64,000 nt of DNA, taken from positions 3,286,001 through 3,350,000 of the forward strand of contig BRXU01000007.1 in assembly GCA_030267565.1 (NCBI GenBank), in the 5' to 3' direction. Within the stretch, counting starts at the first letter, position 1; every line of letters starts with the position of its first letter. Below the pieces are notes generated by a model. The model saw nothing but the letters and a program-made list of their open reading frames with translations. It did no database searches and had not been told where the DNA came from. Positions 20,801 through 33,179 of this stretch are shown here, one piece after another. This DNA comes from Pleodorina starrii (lineage: Eukaryota; Chlorophyta; Chlorophyceae; Chlamydomonadales; Volvocaceae). The translations under genes and the position numbers were made by a program.

Positions 20801-23800
20801 GTGTGTGTGGGGTGTATGTGTGTGGCGCCCGTATGGGACACGTGCATGGAGGGAGCCCAAGCCCTCTCTCCCCCCGCCCGCCCGCCCGCCCGCCCGGCCG
20901 CTCCCCCTCTCTCCCCCCTCCTCCGGCTGTCAGGAGACGGTCATCGTATCGGAGGCGGAGAACGCGCTGGCGGAGCCCATTGCCGACATGCGCTTCTCTC
21001 TGCCCGCCTCGCCCTCCGTGCCCGTGCTGCTGCTGCTGTCGGCCGCGTGCGCGGAGGTGCGGCGGGCGGGAGACCACAAGATCGGTGAGTGGGGATACGG
21101 TGCACGGTAGAGGGTACTGCAGGGTACTACAGGGTACTGCAGGGTACCTGAGGGTACTGCAGGGTACCTCAGGGCACTGCAGGGTACCTCAGGGCACTGC
21201 AGGGTACCTCAGGGCACTGCAGGGTACCTCAGGGCACTGCAGGGTACCTCAGGGCACCTCATACGTGGTTCACAGTCTGGATGGGGGCGTGGGGCTCAGG
21301 AGGGACCGGGCTTGGGGGGTAGTGATGGGGACCACTGTCGCCTCCCGGTGGGGCCTCGCGAGGCCGTCCTCCTCCTTGGCTGCGGGCAGCCAACGGTCCG
21401 TGGGCGTTGATAAACGCCTGCCCATAAGCACCTGCCCATTCCCGTGCCTGCCGTCATGTATTCACGTTGCTCTGGAGCCCCGCCAGCCCCACGGTCCCCG
21501 TCCCCCGTCTCACAGTCTGCGCCTTCCACGCCTCGCGTGCGTCTCAGCGCTCGTTTTCTTCGCTTTCTCGCGCTTGCGCCCTTTGCAGCCCCGGAGGCGC
21601 TCCAGGCCTTCGAGTGGGAGCTCTCCCGCGCCCTCACCTCCACCTACTCCCAGCTGCTGCAGCCCGGCACCGGCAGCCTCCACGTGCGCGGCGTCACTGA
21701 GAAGGGCATCCTGCAGCTGCTGCTGGACGTCCGCTTCCTGCGAGACGTGCTGGTGGGCGGACGGCCCGTCACGACGCGCGGCGCTGGCGCCGGCGCCTCC
21801 GGCGCCGGCTCGGCGGCGGCTGCAGCCGCCGCCGCCGCCGCCTCCGGCGGCGGCCTGGGGGCCCTGGGCTCGGGGCTGCTGCTTCCGGGGTCGGAGCTGA
21901 CGGATCCGTCGCTGGTTTCGGCGCTGGCGGAGCGGAAGCGCGAGGCGGCGGCGCTGGAGCAGTTGCTGCAGGTGAGGAGAGGGGGAGGCATGGGGACTGG
22001 GTCATTGGGTGGGGTGGCGGTGTAGGTATGATTACGAAGGCACACGCGAGATGAGATGGCGCGCGGCGGCCCGACCCGGCCCGGCTAAGTCGATCTGCGG
22101 CTTCTTGGCTTGCATGCGCTGCAACGCCACCCCTCTCGTTTTTGTGTCCAGGCAATGCCGCCCCGGACCATGCCGCCCGCCGCCGCCGTCGCCGCTGCCG
22201 CTGCTGTCCCCTTAGGCCCACTTTCCACACGATGTGTCCCTCCCTCCCCCTTCCGCTCCCCCGCTCCGCTCCGCCCCCCCGGGTTCTGGGTCCGTTCGCT
22301 AACGCCGTCTCCTTCTCCGCTGCGAAATTCTCTTTATACCTCATGACAGGACTGCCTGGACCCCATCGACTGGGCCACCTACGAGTCGTATCTGTGGGCC
22401 AACGAGGCGCGCTACTTCCAGCGCGTCTCCATCCTCTTTGGCGGGCTCATCCAGCTGCAGCGCGCGCATCCCGAGGCGGCGGCCAAGTTGGCGTCCACGG
22501 GCCTGCAGGTACGGTGGAGGAACTCGGGGCGACGACGGTGCGGCAACGCGCAACGACGTGCGGCGGCCCTGCCCGGCCGCGGACCTCCCTAACCCCGACG
22601 ACGGTCCTCCGGTCTCACTCTTCCTCTGCCAGCCCCCGGCACTTAACCAGGAGTACGCTCACACCTCACGCAAATGAACCCCTCACTCCTTCACCCCGTC
22701 ACCCGTTTCGTCCGCGTCGCCGCAGGACTCGAACCCGCTCAACGTTCTGCCCGTCGCGCCGCGCTTCCAGTACCTGCCCATCTCGGCTCCCGCGCCGGCA
22801 GTGCAGCAGTCCGGCGCCGCCGCGGCGGCCGCGGCGGCCGGGGCCCCTCCCGGGAGCGCCGCCGCCGCCACGGGCTCGTTGGCGGCGTCGCGGATGCGGC
22901 CCAGCATGGCCGCGCTCAATCGCGGTGTGCAAGGTCGGTACGGGGCAGGTCCAGGGAGGCGGCGGAGATGCTGGGCTGCCGGGCTGCGGCGCTGCGGCAG
23001 GGATTGTCGCCTTAAGAGGCAACGCGGCCGTTCTCTGTGGGGCCTTCCCCCATTCGCGAGCCCACCCCGGTGCCACATCACGTTGTGCGCCACTTCACCC
23101 GCAGCAATCCGCTGCACCCGCGCCGTTTCTGTGCCCTCACGGCTCCCAGACTACCTGCAATTTGACTACGACTCTTGGAAATCAAGTCATCCCGCCGACC
23201 CATGGGTCGGCCCGTGGCCGCCTGCCGCCGCAGGCTCCCCGGACTCGTTGGACACCTACTCCTTCGCTGACCTGGGCAGCGCACGCCTGGGCCGCGGCGG
23301 CAACGCCGCTGGCGGCGGTGCTGGCGGCGGAGCCGCCTCGGAGGCGGCGGCGCCCGCTTACTCCCAGTCGGCAGCCTCGGTGGGCGCCGCCGCGCTGAGC
23401 GCCCTGCAAGCACGCCTACAGGTACGGCCAAGTCACGGCGGTGCGGGGGAAGACTTCGAGGGGGGGGGCGTGCGGCGCAGCGGCGTTGAGCAGTGCGGCG
23501 GCGCGTGGTGCGGTGCGTTTGGTTTGCGGCGTCCTCCTTGGCTGAGCGCCTTCCTGCCCCCCGGCCCCCTCTGCTGCAGGGTGGCTCACTGGGCAGCTTG
23601 GGCTCCATGCTGGGTGACAAGGCCGCGGAGGTGACCGCCATGGCGCAGCAGCGCTTCGGAGACTTCGGGGACTACCTGCCCACCTCGGCGCTGGGATCGG
23701 CAGGTGGGGCTGCGGGCCGTAGGGCCGCACCGCGGATGGGCGGGATGGGCGCAGCGTAGGCCCGGGTGGCGGCCCCTTGCCTGGCCTGGTCGCTTTCGTG

Positions 23801-24064
23801 TGTCGTGTCGCTTTCCCTGGCACCCTCCTGCGACGGCCGCTGCGCGCTTTCCATCCCCCCCCGTGCTGTGACGTGTTCCCTGTCCTTTTGCCCCTGTGTC
23901 GCGGCGTGTGCTCTGGGGGGAGTGTGTCCCTCGCGATCGCGTGTACTTCGCGGTTTGCGCCCCCGCCACCGCCCTGCTGCCACCTGACATGCGTCACTGG
24001 CCGTGCCGTCACGCCCACAGGCGGCCTGCTGTCGAGCCTTGCCAAGAATGTGGTGAAGAAGTAG
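14893..24064 (+). CDS. COG1: Conserved oligomeric Golgi complex subunit 1 (COG1)
   Basis: COG1 belongs to the lobe A part of the COG tether for retrograde intra-Golgi vesicles. There are 18 exons: 14893-15021, 15190-15263, 15372-15453, 15819-15912, 16073-16274, 16692-16818, 17352-18581, 18904-19146, 19569-19642, 19803-19959, 20276-20536, 20934-21084, 21589-21971, 22350-22508, 22726-22933, 23105-23421, 23580-23703 and 24021-24064. Phases agree throughout, giving about 1,352 residues. The N-terminus has the family signature: ALFTTKTISEIRE, then RKDIEQKKLQLRNLVGDSYR, DLIDSADKI, and later KYLVDTPELIWGCLDARRFL. The middle and C-terminal parts are less conserved, with Ala/Gly-rich inserts in exons 7, 11, 13, 15 and 16. 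It is longer than animal COG1, largely because of these inserts. The least certain junction is exon 15/16, where the intron is itself open and its donor GTCGGT is weak. Introns 6 and 12 carry minisatellites. Confidence 0.9.
16830..17085. repeat. 22-bp minisatellite in COG1 intron 6
   Basis: The tandem unit is GGTGTGCGTGTGGGTGTAGG plus two bases, with a period of 22 bp and about nine copies. Variant GTGTGGGT words lie at both ends. It begins about 12-20 bp after the exon 6 donor (16818) and is G-rich on the sense strand. Confidence 0.9.
18047..18058. repeat. Palindrome GACCCATGGGTC, copy 3 (COG1 exon 7)
   Basis: Exact copy in the Ala/Gly-rich part of COG1 exon 7, encoding part of PTHGSVG. Confidence 0.9.
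19408..19439 (+). repeat. Second dispersed intronic repeat, COG1 copy
   Basis: CACGGGCTCCGGC followed by GTATACGTGGATAACCCCC matches, with one or two changes, the reverse complement of the 40-bp repeats at 51739 and 54801. It lies in COG1 intron 8 in the sense direction. Confidence 0.7.
21117..21262. repeat. 20-bp tandem repeat in COG1 intron 12
   Basis: Repeats of AGGGCACTGCAGGGTACCTC and shorter AGGGTACTGC variants, about seven units. The array begins about 30 bp after the exon 12 donor (21084) and is G-rich on the sense strand. Confidence 0.9.
22281..22340 (+). repeat. Dispersed intronic element, copy 2 (sense in COG1)
   Basis: GGGTTCTGGGTCCGTTCGC, AACGCCGTCTCC, TCCGCTGCGAAAT and TCTTTATACC in order. 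It ends 9 bp before COG1 exon 14 (22350), so its pyrimidine-rich end lies in the acceptor region. Confidence 0.8.
23197..23208. repeat. Palindrome GACCCATGGGTC, copy 4 (COG1 exon 16)
   Basis: Exact copy in COG1 exon 16, encoding part of ADPWVG, in a different reading frame from copy 3. Confidence 0.9.
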
Positions 24065-26545
24065 CACGGCGGTCCCCGCCCAAGATCGGCTCAGCAATCA
24101 AACGCGGCGCGAGATCACGAAACTGTCGCACTGCCACATCGCGCGATCCAATGGCGACGTCACTGGTATTATGCGGCAAGGGAGGGCTCTCCGCCGCTGG
24201 TGCATACCAAATCTGCATGGTCCAGTTAGTTTGTGTCGTTTGCCGCGCCGCAACGGGCAGAGGAGTGGCCGCGCGGCGCTGTTTCGGGGCGTGAAGTTGT
24301 GGCGGGTGGGTGTTGGAGAGGAGCGCGTCTCCTAGGAGGCCCGCCCCAGCCCTGATTGGAGTAGAAAGCGGCGCACACGGGGATGCGTGATTCTTTAAGG
24401 CGGTCGGAAGTGCTTCTCTTCAAGGCTCCCTGCTCTTGCTCCTTTTTGCTGAGGTGGTGGGAGAAACGCCAGTGCGGCCCGCCCTAGGGTCGGTCGAAAC
24501 GGCACTTGGCACGGTTTCGGGGCCGGTCGGGGGGGGGGAGGTGGAGCGCTCGAGTTGCCTGGCTCTGCCCGTGGGCGTTCCAGTCGCTGACGTTGCGGGA
24601 GAAAAGAAGGCGGGGGGGTGTTCACGCCTTCGGCGGCGCCCATCGCCGGTGTCGGTTGTGCCCTACGCCTGGGCCTCTGTCCCTCCCACGTGCCGACGGG
24701 CAGAGGACAATGGAGGGGCAAGGATTACACCTGGGAGAGGAAGCTTTTGGGTAGTGGAGGCCCCACCATCCCGAGGGAGGAGCTCGGGTGCGGTAGTCCG
24801 GACGATTCTGAGGGTGGACGATTCAAGAGCCTGCATGAACGCGGACGCTGCCGGCAGCGATACGACCCAAACATCCTGTGTGGTGCGCGGGCTGGGGTAG
24901 CAGGCAGGTGGGGTGTAGAGCAAGGAACCTGGAGGCATCATGCGTGCCGTTTGCTGGGGACATGCACCATGCGCGCCGTTTGTTAGCCGTAAAGTGCCGC
25001 GATTTTTGAGTTGGATGCGGGGTGTAAGGGGGGAAGGGACACACGGCGGTGGCTCTGGTTTCGGAAAAGTAAAACGAAGACCCGTGGGTCTTTTAATGGC
25101 GACTGGTACGACCATGGTACGATCAGTCATGCGTCAGTCCACGCACCTAAACACTCTGACAGCAGGGTACGCCAGTGTGCCTCCCATGGCCGGCATGTTG
25201 GCTGATCTACTGGGGACGGCTGGAAGGTGTCAAATTGTGTGCGGGGTTGCACGGGGTTTTTTAAGGCGCTGACGGCCGCCTGGCGACTGTTGCCCAGCAG
25301 CACCGTTGAGGTGCAGGGTTGCGCACAGGGGAAATCGCGCCCGGGCGCCTGCCGGGCGTGTAAGCAATGGAAGGAAGCAGGGCACTTTAAGGGGCAATGC
25401 GCGGAGCGAGGGCGACGCAGGGCGTCGAGGGAGGGGCACGGTTTGGGAGAAAGCGGGAATTTCTCATCGGAACTGTGGGCAGAGAGGCGCTGCGGGCCAT
25501 GTGTGCTCCGCAACCCCGACAGCCGAGGGCCGGGTGAGTCATGCAGCTTTGGGTTCAAGGGAAGGCGTGCAGCGCCAGCAACTTAAAACAGCACAAGGAG
25601 CTTTTCTCCTGTTAGCCATGTTGCGGCTTCGACTCGGGGTCGGCGTCGAATAGAAACAACCGAACAGACCAGCGATATGTCGAGTTTCCCTCACAGCTAC
25701 TCTTTCCACTGCTGCTCAAGCTCACTCCGCGTATTGTTTTACATGTCGCCTCCGAAGCTGCTTTCGGCGGAGTTGAAGGAAGGTATCGCGTTTCTGCGGC
25801 TACCCCAGAAACATTGCAGCCCCACCTCGTTAGCCCCAATCTCACAACGCACAACGTGGCAGCCTGTAATCCGGTGTCATTGGTTGGACATGGCCATATG
25901 ACGGTCAGACAAACACTTGTGCCTAGGCTGGTGACATATGGCAGGAATGAGGCCGTCGCTGTAGAGGAGTGATTTGAAAACGTAATACATTCGTATGCAC
26001 AGCCTAATGGCAGAGCTCACTCGTAGAAAGTTGCATGTCCATACGACTTAGGTAATTGGTTCCGGAGCAATCTCGTAACCTTACGAGCCAACCAAAATTG
26101 ATGTTTGCAAGCTTCATGGCTTACTACCTTACAGAGCACATTTGTACTTTCAGGGCAGACGAGTTTACCGGTGGCGTAGGCTTCCCGGGACTTTTCGGGT
26201 ACGCTCTGAGTTCTTGCATTTTAGGGACCGGCGTCTGGGTATGAGCTTAAGCCTCAGCCATAAGGTTGCCGCCCTCGATATCGCAAATTTCCGTCAGCCC
26301 CTGCCGTCCTCCTCCTTGCTCGTCACACTCCGTTCGGTGACCTTTTTACAGTGCGTAGCGAAGGGTGGAGACATTTGAGGAATGCGTGGAAAACGTCAAG
26401 GTCATAAGCTTTCCTAGCGACTAGACTCTGTCTTAAAGGCATACTAGTAGACCCTGCACTGTCTCGTTCCGTCCATTGTACCTTTGGCGGCTTGATTGAC
26501 CCCGTCGCAGCCTCCGCCATACCGCCGTGATCAGGTAGCAGGACC
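24065..26545. other. Spacer between COG1 and the hnRNP F/H-like gene
   Basis: About 2.5 kb. The first roughly 960 bp is probably the COG1 3' UTR, ending near the TGTAA at 25023. The last part should hold the promoter and 5' UTR of the downstream gene. Open frames cross it on both strands, but none shows a recognised domain. A Cys/His-containing frame near 25330-25400 was judged accidental. The 25650-26480 part is less GC-rich than the surroundings. Confidence 0.5.
25023..25027 (+). terminator. Candidate TGTAA poly(A) signal of COG1
   Basis: TGTAA about 960 bp after the COG1 stop codon, in GGGGTGTAAGGGG. Other TGTAA words lie at about 25362 and 25865, so the choice is uncertain. Confidence 0.35.
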
Positions 26546-29500
26546 ATGGCGGAGGAGCCAGCCAACGAGCACGGCTTCACGGAGGTTCCCGAGCAGCAGC
26601 CTCCGCCGCAGCCCAAGTCCTCGGTCCTTCGACTGCGTGGGCTGCCTTTCTCGGCTGGAGAAGAGGATGTTCGCCATTTCTTCTCAGGCTTTAACGTGGC
26701 CCAAGTTGTCATTGGCAAGCGCGCAGGTTGGTTTGTCGTGGTGCGTGAGAGAAGTTGACAGATCGGCCTCGTCGCGAACATCTCGGCTTCCGGTTTCGCG
26801 CAGGCCGTTCTACCGGCGAGGGCTACGTGCAGCTAGACTCCACAGCTGCAGCTGCCGAGGCGATTATGAAGTTGCATAGGCAGACGCTTGGGCACCGGTA
26901 TATCGAGTAAGTCGCTTGTCGCTGCGTGGTGCTTCAGCTACCATCAACCGCGCTGGAGTCTTTGACGACTTCTTTCGCATCGCAGGGTCTTTGAGTCCAC
27001 GGAGGCTGATCTCGCAACAGCAAAATCGCTCAGCGTCGACCGTATGCGCGGCTTTGTCGTGCGCTGTCGTGGCTTGCCCTACACAGCAACCGCTCAGGAC
27101 GTGCTCAACTTTTTCGGCCCGGACGTTCCGGTCGTCCGCGGCATTGAAGGTGTTGTATTTACATATGCACCTGATGGCCGGCCGACGGGAGAGGCATTTG
27201 TCGAGTTTCAGACGGAGGATGCGCAGCGCGAGGCGCTCAAGAAGCATAAGGAGAGCATGGGCGCGCGCTACATCGAGCTGTTTGTCAGCACCAAAGTCGA
27301 TATGATCCAGGCTATTCAGCAGAACCGCCTCATCCTCGGCTACTCCAACCGCAAGCGCTGGTTGCAGCAGCAGGGCATCAACCTCGGGCCGGGCCCGGCT
27401 CCAGGCCATATGCACCCGCACATGCAGCCGCACCACCACCAGAACCACTACGGGCCCCAGCAGCAGAACCACGGCCCGCGCAGGCACCCGCAGTACGGCC
27501 AAGTGGAGGAGGTTACTGAGATGATGTCCGGTGCGTGCAATTATTTGGAATTGGCAGGCTGTAGATGAGGGAACTATAGGGCGCCTTGTGGTCGTACATG
27601 TGGATCATGGTTGGGGTTGCACGCCATCACACACCGGGGGAGCTGTCGTCGACCTTTCAGGTGTGCATATGCCTTTTTCTTACCGCTGCGTTGCGGACTA
27701 CAATCCGCGACGGGCGTCCTATGATCAGCTGCAGTACCCTAACGCTGCTGCCGACCCCTCGTCCCTCTCAACAGGATTCAACATGGGGGGCATGGGTGGG
27801 CACGCCGTTCAGGTGATAGGCCCCGGCGGACAGATGCTGCCGCCGGGGACGTACCAGCTTGAGGTGCCACGCGAGGGTGGCGGTGGCAAGCAGCAGCAGC
27901 AGCGGTTCGGCTTCCCAGGCCGCGGAGGCGGCCGCGGAGGCGCCCGGGGTCCCGGACCAGCCGCGTTCCCGGGCCGCGGCCCGGCTGGCGGCATGGTCAT
28001 GGGCGGGCGTGGCATGCAGCAGGTATGTAACCACCGGAAACGAAGACGGTGCCATCACGGCACGGTGCAGTAGGGGTTTCACCCGCCTTGGGTTTGAAGT
28101 ACGTCTCGTGCTTCCGTGCCTCGCCTTACGTAAGTTTTACGTCTTTACGCCTTTCCCGCTGCCCACCGCGCGCAGTTCGCCCCGTCTCGGCCGCCGCCGC
28201 AAGTGGTCGCGATGGCACCGATGCCGCCGGCCGCGCGCCAGACGGCTCAGGTGGTGCCCGTGGCTGCGGCCGGTCAGGCCGGCAACGGCGGCCAGGCAGT
28301 GATGATGCAGGAAATTCCCCAGCAGGCCGGGGCGCCGTACATCCAGTACGAGCAGCAGCAGTGGAGCCAGCAGGTCATGGTGCAGCAGCAGCAGCAGGGC
28401 AATGCCCAGCAGCAATCGCCGCTGTACACTGCCGGTGCCAACGCGCAACAGGCCACCGCCATCCAGGGTGCGTGGGGATTGAGGCTGAGATACGGGCGGG
28501 TGCGGGCAATGGGTGTGACGAATGGCGTGAGTGAGGGCGCTGGGATGAAGAGGCGCTGGTATAAGGGCATGCAGCCGGTGTGTACCTGTAGCCTTTTTCC
28601 GCTTGATGCATCAGGGGCACTCGTGTGATGCTGGTGAACATGCCGACGGCCGTTTGGCAGCTGAAAGGAGCGTAGGAAGGTTTGGCGGCGTTGCCTTGGG
28701 ATTGTCCGCCATTGCGCGTGTACCATGGCCGCCCTGTGCGATCTGCCATGCCATGATGCACAGGCCCTTGCCATTGCGGCGCCCTGCGATTTGGGTCGGT
28801 TCATATCTGCCATTCGCGATTTGGGTCGGGGCCGGCAGTTCGCTTCGCTATCGTAGGCAAGCTGCAGCGCGCCTGTACAAGCCGCATAGCTCCGTGACTT
28901 ACTTACCTAGTTACCCTTGCCGCTTGGTCCATGGCAGGCGTCGCCCCGGGCACATACACGCTCACCAACGTCATTCAGGTGCCGACGGCTGCCGGCGGCG
29001 CTGGCGGTGGTTACACTGACTACCAGCAGCAGGTGCACTCGCTGCAGGGGCTGGACGGCTCGGCCGGGGCCGGGGGCCTGCAGGTGGGGCAACTTGGCCA
29101 TTTGTAGCGGGAGCCAGAGAGGGGGAGGCGGTGGCGGTGCTGCGTTTGCTGCCGTGTCGTTCAGCGCCGTCCTCCTGGGTTGAGAACTGATAAGTGCATA
29201 TGACGCGGGCGCGTGCGTGAAGACCGTTGCGGTAACCGTTAGTCCGATTGGCTGGAGTGCCGGGGCTTTCGAAGTACGGACAGAGGGAGAACATGCACGT
29301 TGAGTGTGGGGTTTTCCGGTTGGGTCGGGTCTTCAGGTCCGCCTGCTGCCTGACCAACCAACCATGCAGCGCGAGGCTTTTGCGATGTGTCTTTGCCCAG
29401 GTATTGACCGCCTGTGCGCCCCCCTCTTGTCCCTGTTTGTCTCCGCTCCCTCTGCCCGTCGCCGTGCTCCCTCCGCGCGCGTGCTCCTGTTTGTGCACCT

Positions 29501-29669
29501 TTTGCCGCTGTCGCGGCTCTGTCAACCGCCGCCCGCACAGGCAGTCGACATGGGGTCCACGCTAATGGCTGGCATTCCGGGGCAGGGCCTCGGCGGCGGT
29601 GCAGACGTGCTCCAGAACCACCACCACTTGGCTAGCTACGACGGACGCGTGCGCGGTGGCGGCATGTAA
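26546..29669 (+). CDS. hnRNP F/H-like RNA-binding protein with two quasi-RRMs
   Basis: There are seven exons: 26546-26726, 26804-26906, 26986-27530, 27661-28022, 28176-28467, 28938-29083 and 29541-29669. They are phase-consistent and code for about 585 residues. The start ATG sits in a good context (GGACCATGG). RRM1 spans about residues 26-100 (VLRLRGLPFSAGEEDVRHFF, then GEGYVQL). RRM2 spans about 118-200 (VRCRGLPYTATAQDVLNFF, then GEAFVEF and ARYIELF). The RGLP signature and the R-Y-I-E ending are typical of hnRNP H/F, GRSF1 and ESRP quasi-RRMs, which bind G-tracts and regulate splicing or mRNA fate. The rest is disordered and low-complexity: His/Gln-rich (about 240-280), an RGG-like Gly/Arg/Pro block (about 345-380), a Gln-rich block, and a Gly-rich tail. 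A nuclear splicing role is inferred from the family, not shown. It converges with the dynein gene downstream. Confidence 0.9.
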
Positions 29670-29799
29670 AGGAACCCACGCAGCATTTTGCGGCGCGCGT
29701 TAGCGCTGCGCTGTCATCTACTGGAGCGGACACGGGGCCGGTTGGGTGCTGCTCTCACGCCAAGTTACTCTGGCGATGAGCGTGTTGTTGGCGTGGTCC

Positions 29800-29804
29800 T
29801 GTAA
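29800..29804 (+). terminator. Candidate TGTAA poly(A) signal of hnRNP-like gene
   Basis: TGTAA about 130 bp after the stop codon, in GTCCTGTAAGGG. It would give a rather short 3' UTR for this lineage, so the true site may be further on. Confidence 0.35.
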
Positions 29805-32662
29805 GGGTGCTTTCTTCCATAATACGCTCAACCAGACGTGGTTTTCCCAGCAAGAGGCGCTTTGTGTGCTGTGGGATGAGGCATCTTCAGTTTTCAGGTG
29901 TTGTCCGGAGGCAGGCGAGGTGGCAATAATGGCGAGTGGCGTGCAGGCATTGGCAGCGGTGGCACGAGCGCACCATGGCGTCGGACTGGCCCGCGGGGGA
30001 GAGAAGAGTCTCTTTATCTTGGCGTCCATGAAGAACAAATCCCTAGGCGCATAGGGCGCGGGCTTGACATTGAGAGGCTGGGTGCGGCGCACTGCGCTGC
30101 GTTGCGTCGTTTCCTCGGGGCCCGCCGCCGCACCCGTGGTCGGTCGACAGACGAGGGAGCATGGCGCGCGGCGTGGCTTTTTAGAGCCTGCCGCGCACTG
30201 CGAGCTTGACCGCGTCGATGCTGGTCCCTTGCGTCGCCCGCGTTGCTCTCGCCCGATTGGCGACAACGCGCCCCATGCGCGTGCCGGACGAGGTGATATG
30301 TGCGTAAGGCAAGGCGAGTTACCTCTTGGCCTTTGGGTGGTCCCATCGACACGTGCGTCGGTGGGTTGCATGGTTGATTGACGTGTCGACTGACTGACTG
30401 GCCGGTGGGGCTGCGACGAGTTAGATGGCGTGGGAGTTGTGCGCCGTTGCCCGTCCTCCGGGGCCCGCACGCGGTCAAACTGAACCGCGGGTCGCCCCAA
30501 CACGGGTTGTTGCCCAGTGGTTGTTGTCAGCTGTCGGCTAAAGGGTTACCAAGATGCGATGGGGAGCTGCTGAAAGTGTGGACCATAAGGGAACCTAATC
30601 GGGGTAATGTGGTTGGGATATGAAAGCAGGGCACGCGAGGGCAGGGTTCGTGCTGAGCTATTGCCTGCCACAGCCCGGCATGCGAAAATAACTGCGCGGA
30701 GAGACGTCGTGCGGGTTGCGAGCTGCGGGGCGGTTGGAGGTTGTGGCTAGCGCGGAGCCTCGGCACCTCTTATTGGGTACGGTGCGTGTGGTGTGTATGT
30801 GTGGATACGGGGAAGTGGCTTATTGAGGGAATTCTGGCTTTGGCTACGTTTTGGTAGGAGCGGGGCCTCTTACCATATGTGTGACTGGGAAGCGGCCAGG
30901 CCATGCATGTCTGGGAGTCGGCAGCGCTTCGCAGGAGGTTGCGGGCCGTGCTCCTTGCGCGCGCGGCGCTGAGCATTGCGTAGTGCCTTAATGTTTGCTT
31001 GCATATCGCTGTTGCCGCCATGTGTGTAGCTGTTACCAGCGCGCTTGCCAAAGCCTTTGGCGGGAAGATGGCGGCGAGGGAGGACCGGTCGGGGGAGGTT
31101 GGCGTTCAAGACGCACGTGCTTGCGCCGTTGGTCGTAGTGGTATGGAGGTCGCCGTTGAATGATCTCTTGTATTCAAAATAGGGGTGCTATCATCAACAC
31201 CTACAACGCAACATTGATGAAAGTGTAGCAAATGGTCCGTACGGGGCTCAATACCAATGGTTATCGGCACTTGAGTAGCTCCACGCGCATTCTTGACCCT
31301 GCAGCGTGTATGGAGACGTGTGTTGTCGATGTTTGGCAGGGCACTCTCTCAGATAAGAAGCGGGCGACGGAGAGGAAGAGTTAACGATATGGTTCGCCAG
31401 GGTTACGCGGTTGTTTGTGTCGGCCGGTGCGCCCCAGGAACACAAGGCGCTCTTTATTGTGTCGCTTGCTTGCGTGCTTGCATGCTTAGCTTGCTTGCAT
31501 GCTTAAATGTGGACCACCTCTTTGCTGATGGGCCAACGCTGCTTTGTTGGAGCTCTCGGCCTCGCCGGATCATTTCATAAGTCGGCCCGTCTGAAGGTCT
31601 GCCGAGGCCAGAAAGTTTGATTATACACGTGCTACCCCAGCCATAATCCTGGGGCGGGGCGCCTTCTGTTTGCTAGGTCATGGCGCCCTGTTCGCTCATC
31701 GGCTTCAAGAGATGTGGTCTGTTGATGCGCGCGCGCCTCTTCACTGCGTGTCAGGCTCAGTTGCACTTTAGACACGACCATGCATGGCGCCTCTGCAGAC
31801 GCCGCGTCTGGGGGAAGGTTTATAGGCAGCGCCTTGACCCCTTGCGAGGCGCATATGCTTGGAGCGAGGTGCCGGATTTATTCGAGCGGTCACGGGCCGG
31901 ACTGCAGCTTTCACAAGATGGGCTCACGCAAGGTGGCACCCCTATGGCGTACGTGTGTGCGTACCTGCATGCCAGGCTCGTGCTTCTGTGGGCTTGGCTG
32001 TTTCTCGCGCATCTCCCCGGTTGGCTGCGGGCGGCTCGTTGAAAGCCGGCTTTGGGTAATGGCTGGTGCGGATATTGCCGCCCGGTGCAAGAAAAATTGC
32101 ATCCGCGCGCTCGATACCGATTAGAGGAGACATTTTGCGGATGGGCAGGTTAAATCGCTTTTACACAAGACGGCGGCGGCAGTCCGGAGAACTCCTCTCC
32201 CCTCGCGGGGGTAGGCAGAGAGCACTCTACAGCGATAGAATTCAGCTCTGCGCTTAGTTTGCTCGGTTTCAACGGGATGATTTTCGCAGCGCGCATTTGC
32301 GGAACCCGCAATAAGAAGGAAGAGTGTAAATGGAGATGTGCCCATGCACCCTAGCGAAGGTTTCCCTCGAGTCCGGTTGCTGTTTGCTTTGCCGACTGAT
32401 CACACTACCCTCAACAGCGCACGTTCATCATTCACAGCGCACTGACCAGTCAAGAGTGCGGCCCATACACGTCAGGTAGGAGGTAACACACAGCCGCCTC
32501 CCCCATCTGTCATATCACATCAGGTCCGTCGGTGTCTGCCTAGTCCTATCAAGTTAAGGATAACGTCACGCGCGGAATTGTAACTACGCACGTCATCAAC
32601 TACCGTATCATTGACACACACACACATGTAGGGGCGCTCTGCGACCCCACAAAGGATGCCCG

Positions 32663-32667
32663 TTACA
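32663..32667 (-). terminator. Candidate TGTAA poly(A) signal of dynein gene
   Basis: TGTAA on the minus strand, about 550 bp after the dynein stop codon. It is the usual signal and spacing for volvocine transcripts. Confidence 0.4.
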
Positions 32668-33179
32668 GGCATCGCACGTGTGGGCCTCCTTCACCAGCAG
32701 CCCCCTCACAATATGGGATCGCGCACGCATACATGCACGCACGTATGCACGCACACAGCCAGGTCTGATCACGTCGAGACGCCTGTCAACCAATCGCCGC
32801 TACTACCCACTCCCCTGGCCAAGCAATGCAACCCATCCACCACCCTTCTTCCCCCCGTGTCAGGCCCGTGTCCCCGAAATCGTCACAGGAGCAGAAAGAG
32901 ACGCAGTGCTGATGCAGCGCAAATACATGGGAGGGCGGAAGGGCTGCACCCTCATCCCGTCCATCCCCGAGCTCAGTTCGGCCCACAGACACCAGGCACA
33001 GCCCCATCTGAGCTCCGGCGCAGCCCAGCCCGGCCTCGTGTCACCCAACCAGGCTGGGACCGCGACCCGACCACCTCTTCGCACCTGCCCCCGCGCGCCC
33101 TCTCAGTGCAGCGCAGCTTTATTAGCACCAAGCCCCCAAACCCCACCAGCTCAAGCACACGAAGCTGCCTTCCCACGCC

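Noticed and set aside
20644..21900. 418-codon plus frame
   Set aside because: It runs out of frame through COG1 exons 12-13 and the repeat of intron 12. The phase-consistent COG1 exons explain the region.
25330..25400. Cys/His pattern (CRACKQWKEAGHFKGQC) resembling a zinc knuckle
   Set aside because: The spacing is C-x2-C-x7-H-x4-C, not the CCHC knuckle spacing. The frame has no other domain, no splice context and lies in the likely COG1 3' UTR.
29718..30503. 261-codon minus frame downstream of the hnRNP-like gene
   Set aside because: No recognisable domain, no splice support, and other frames are equally open. Left as unassigned spacer.
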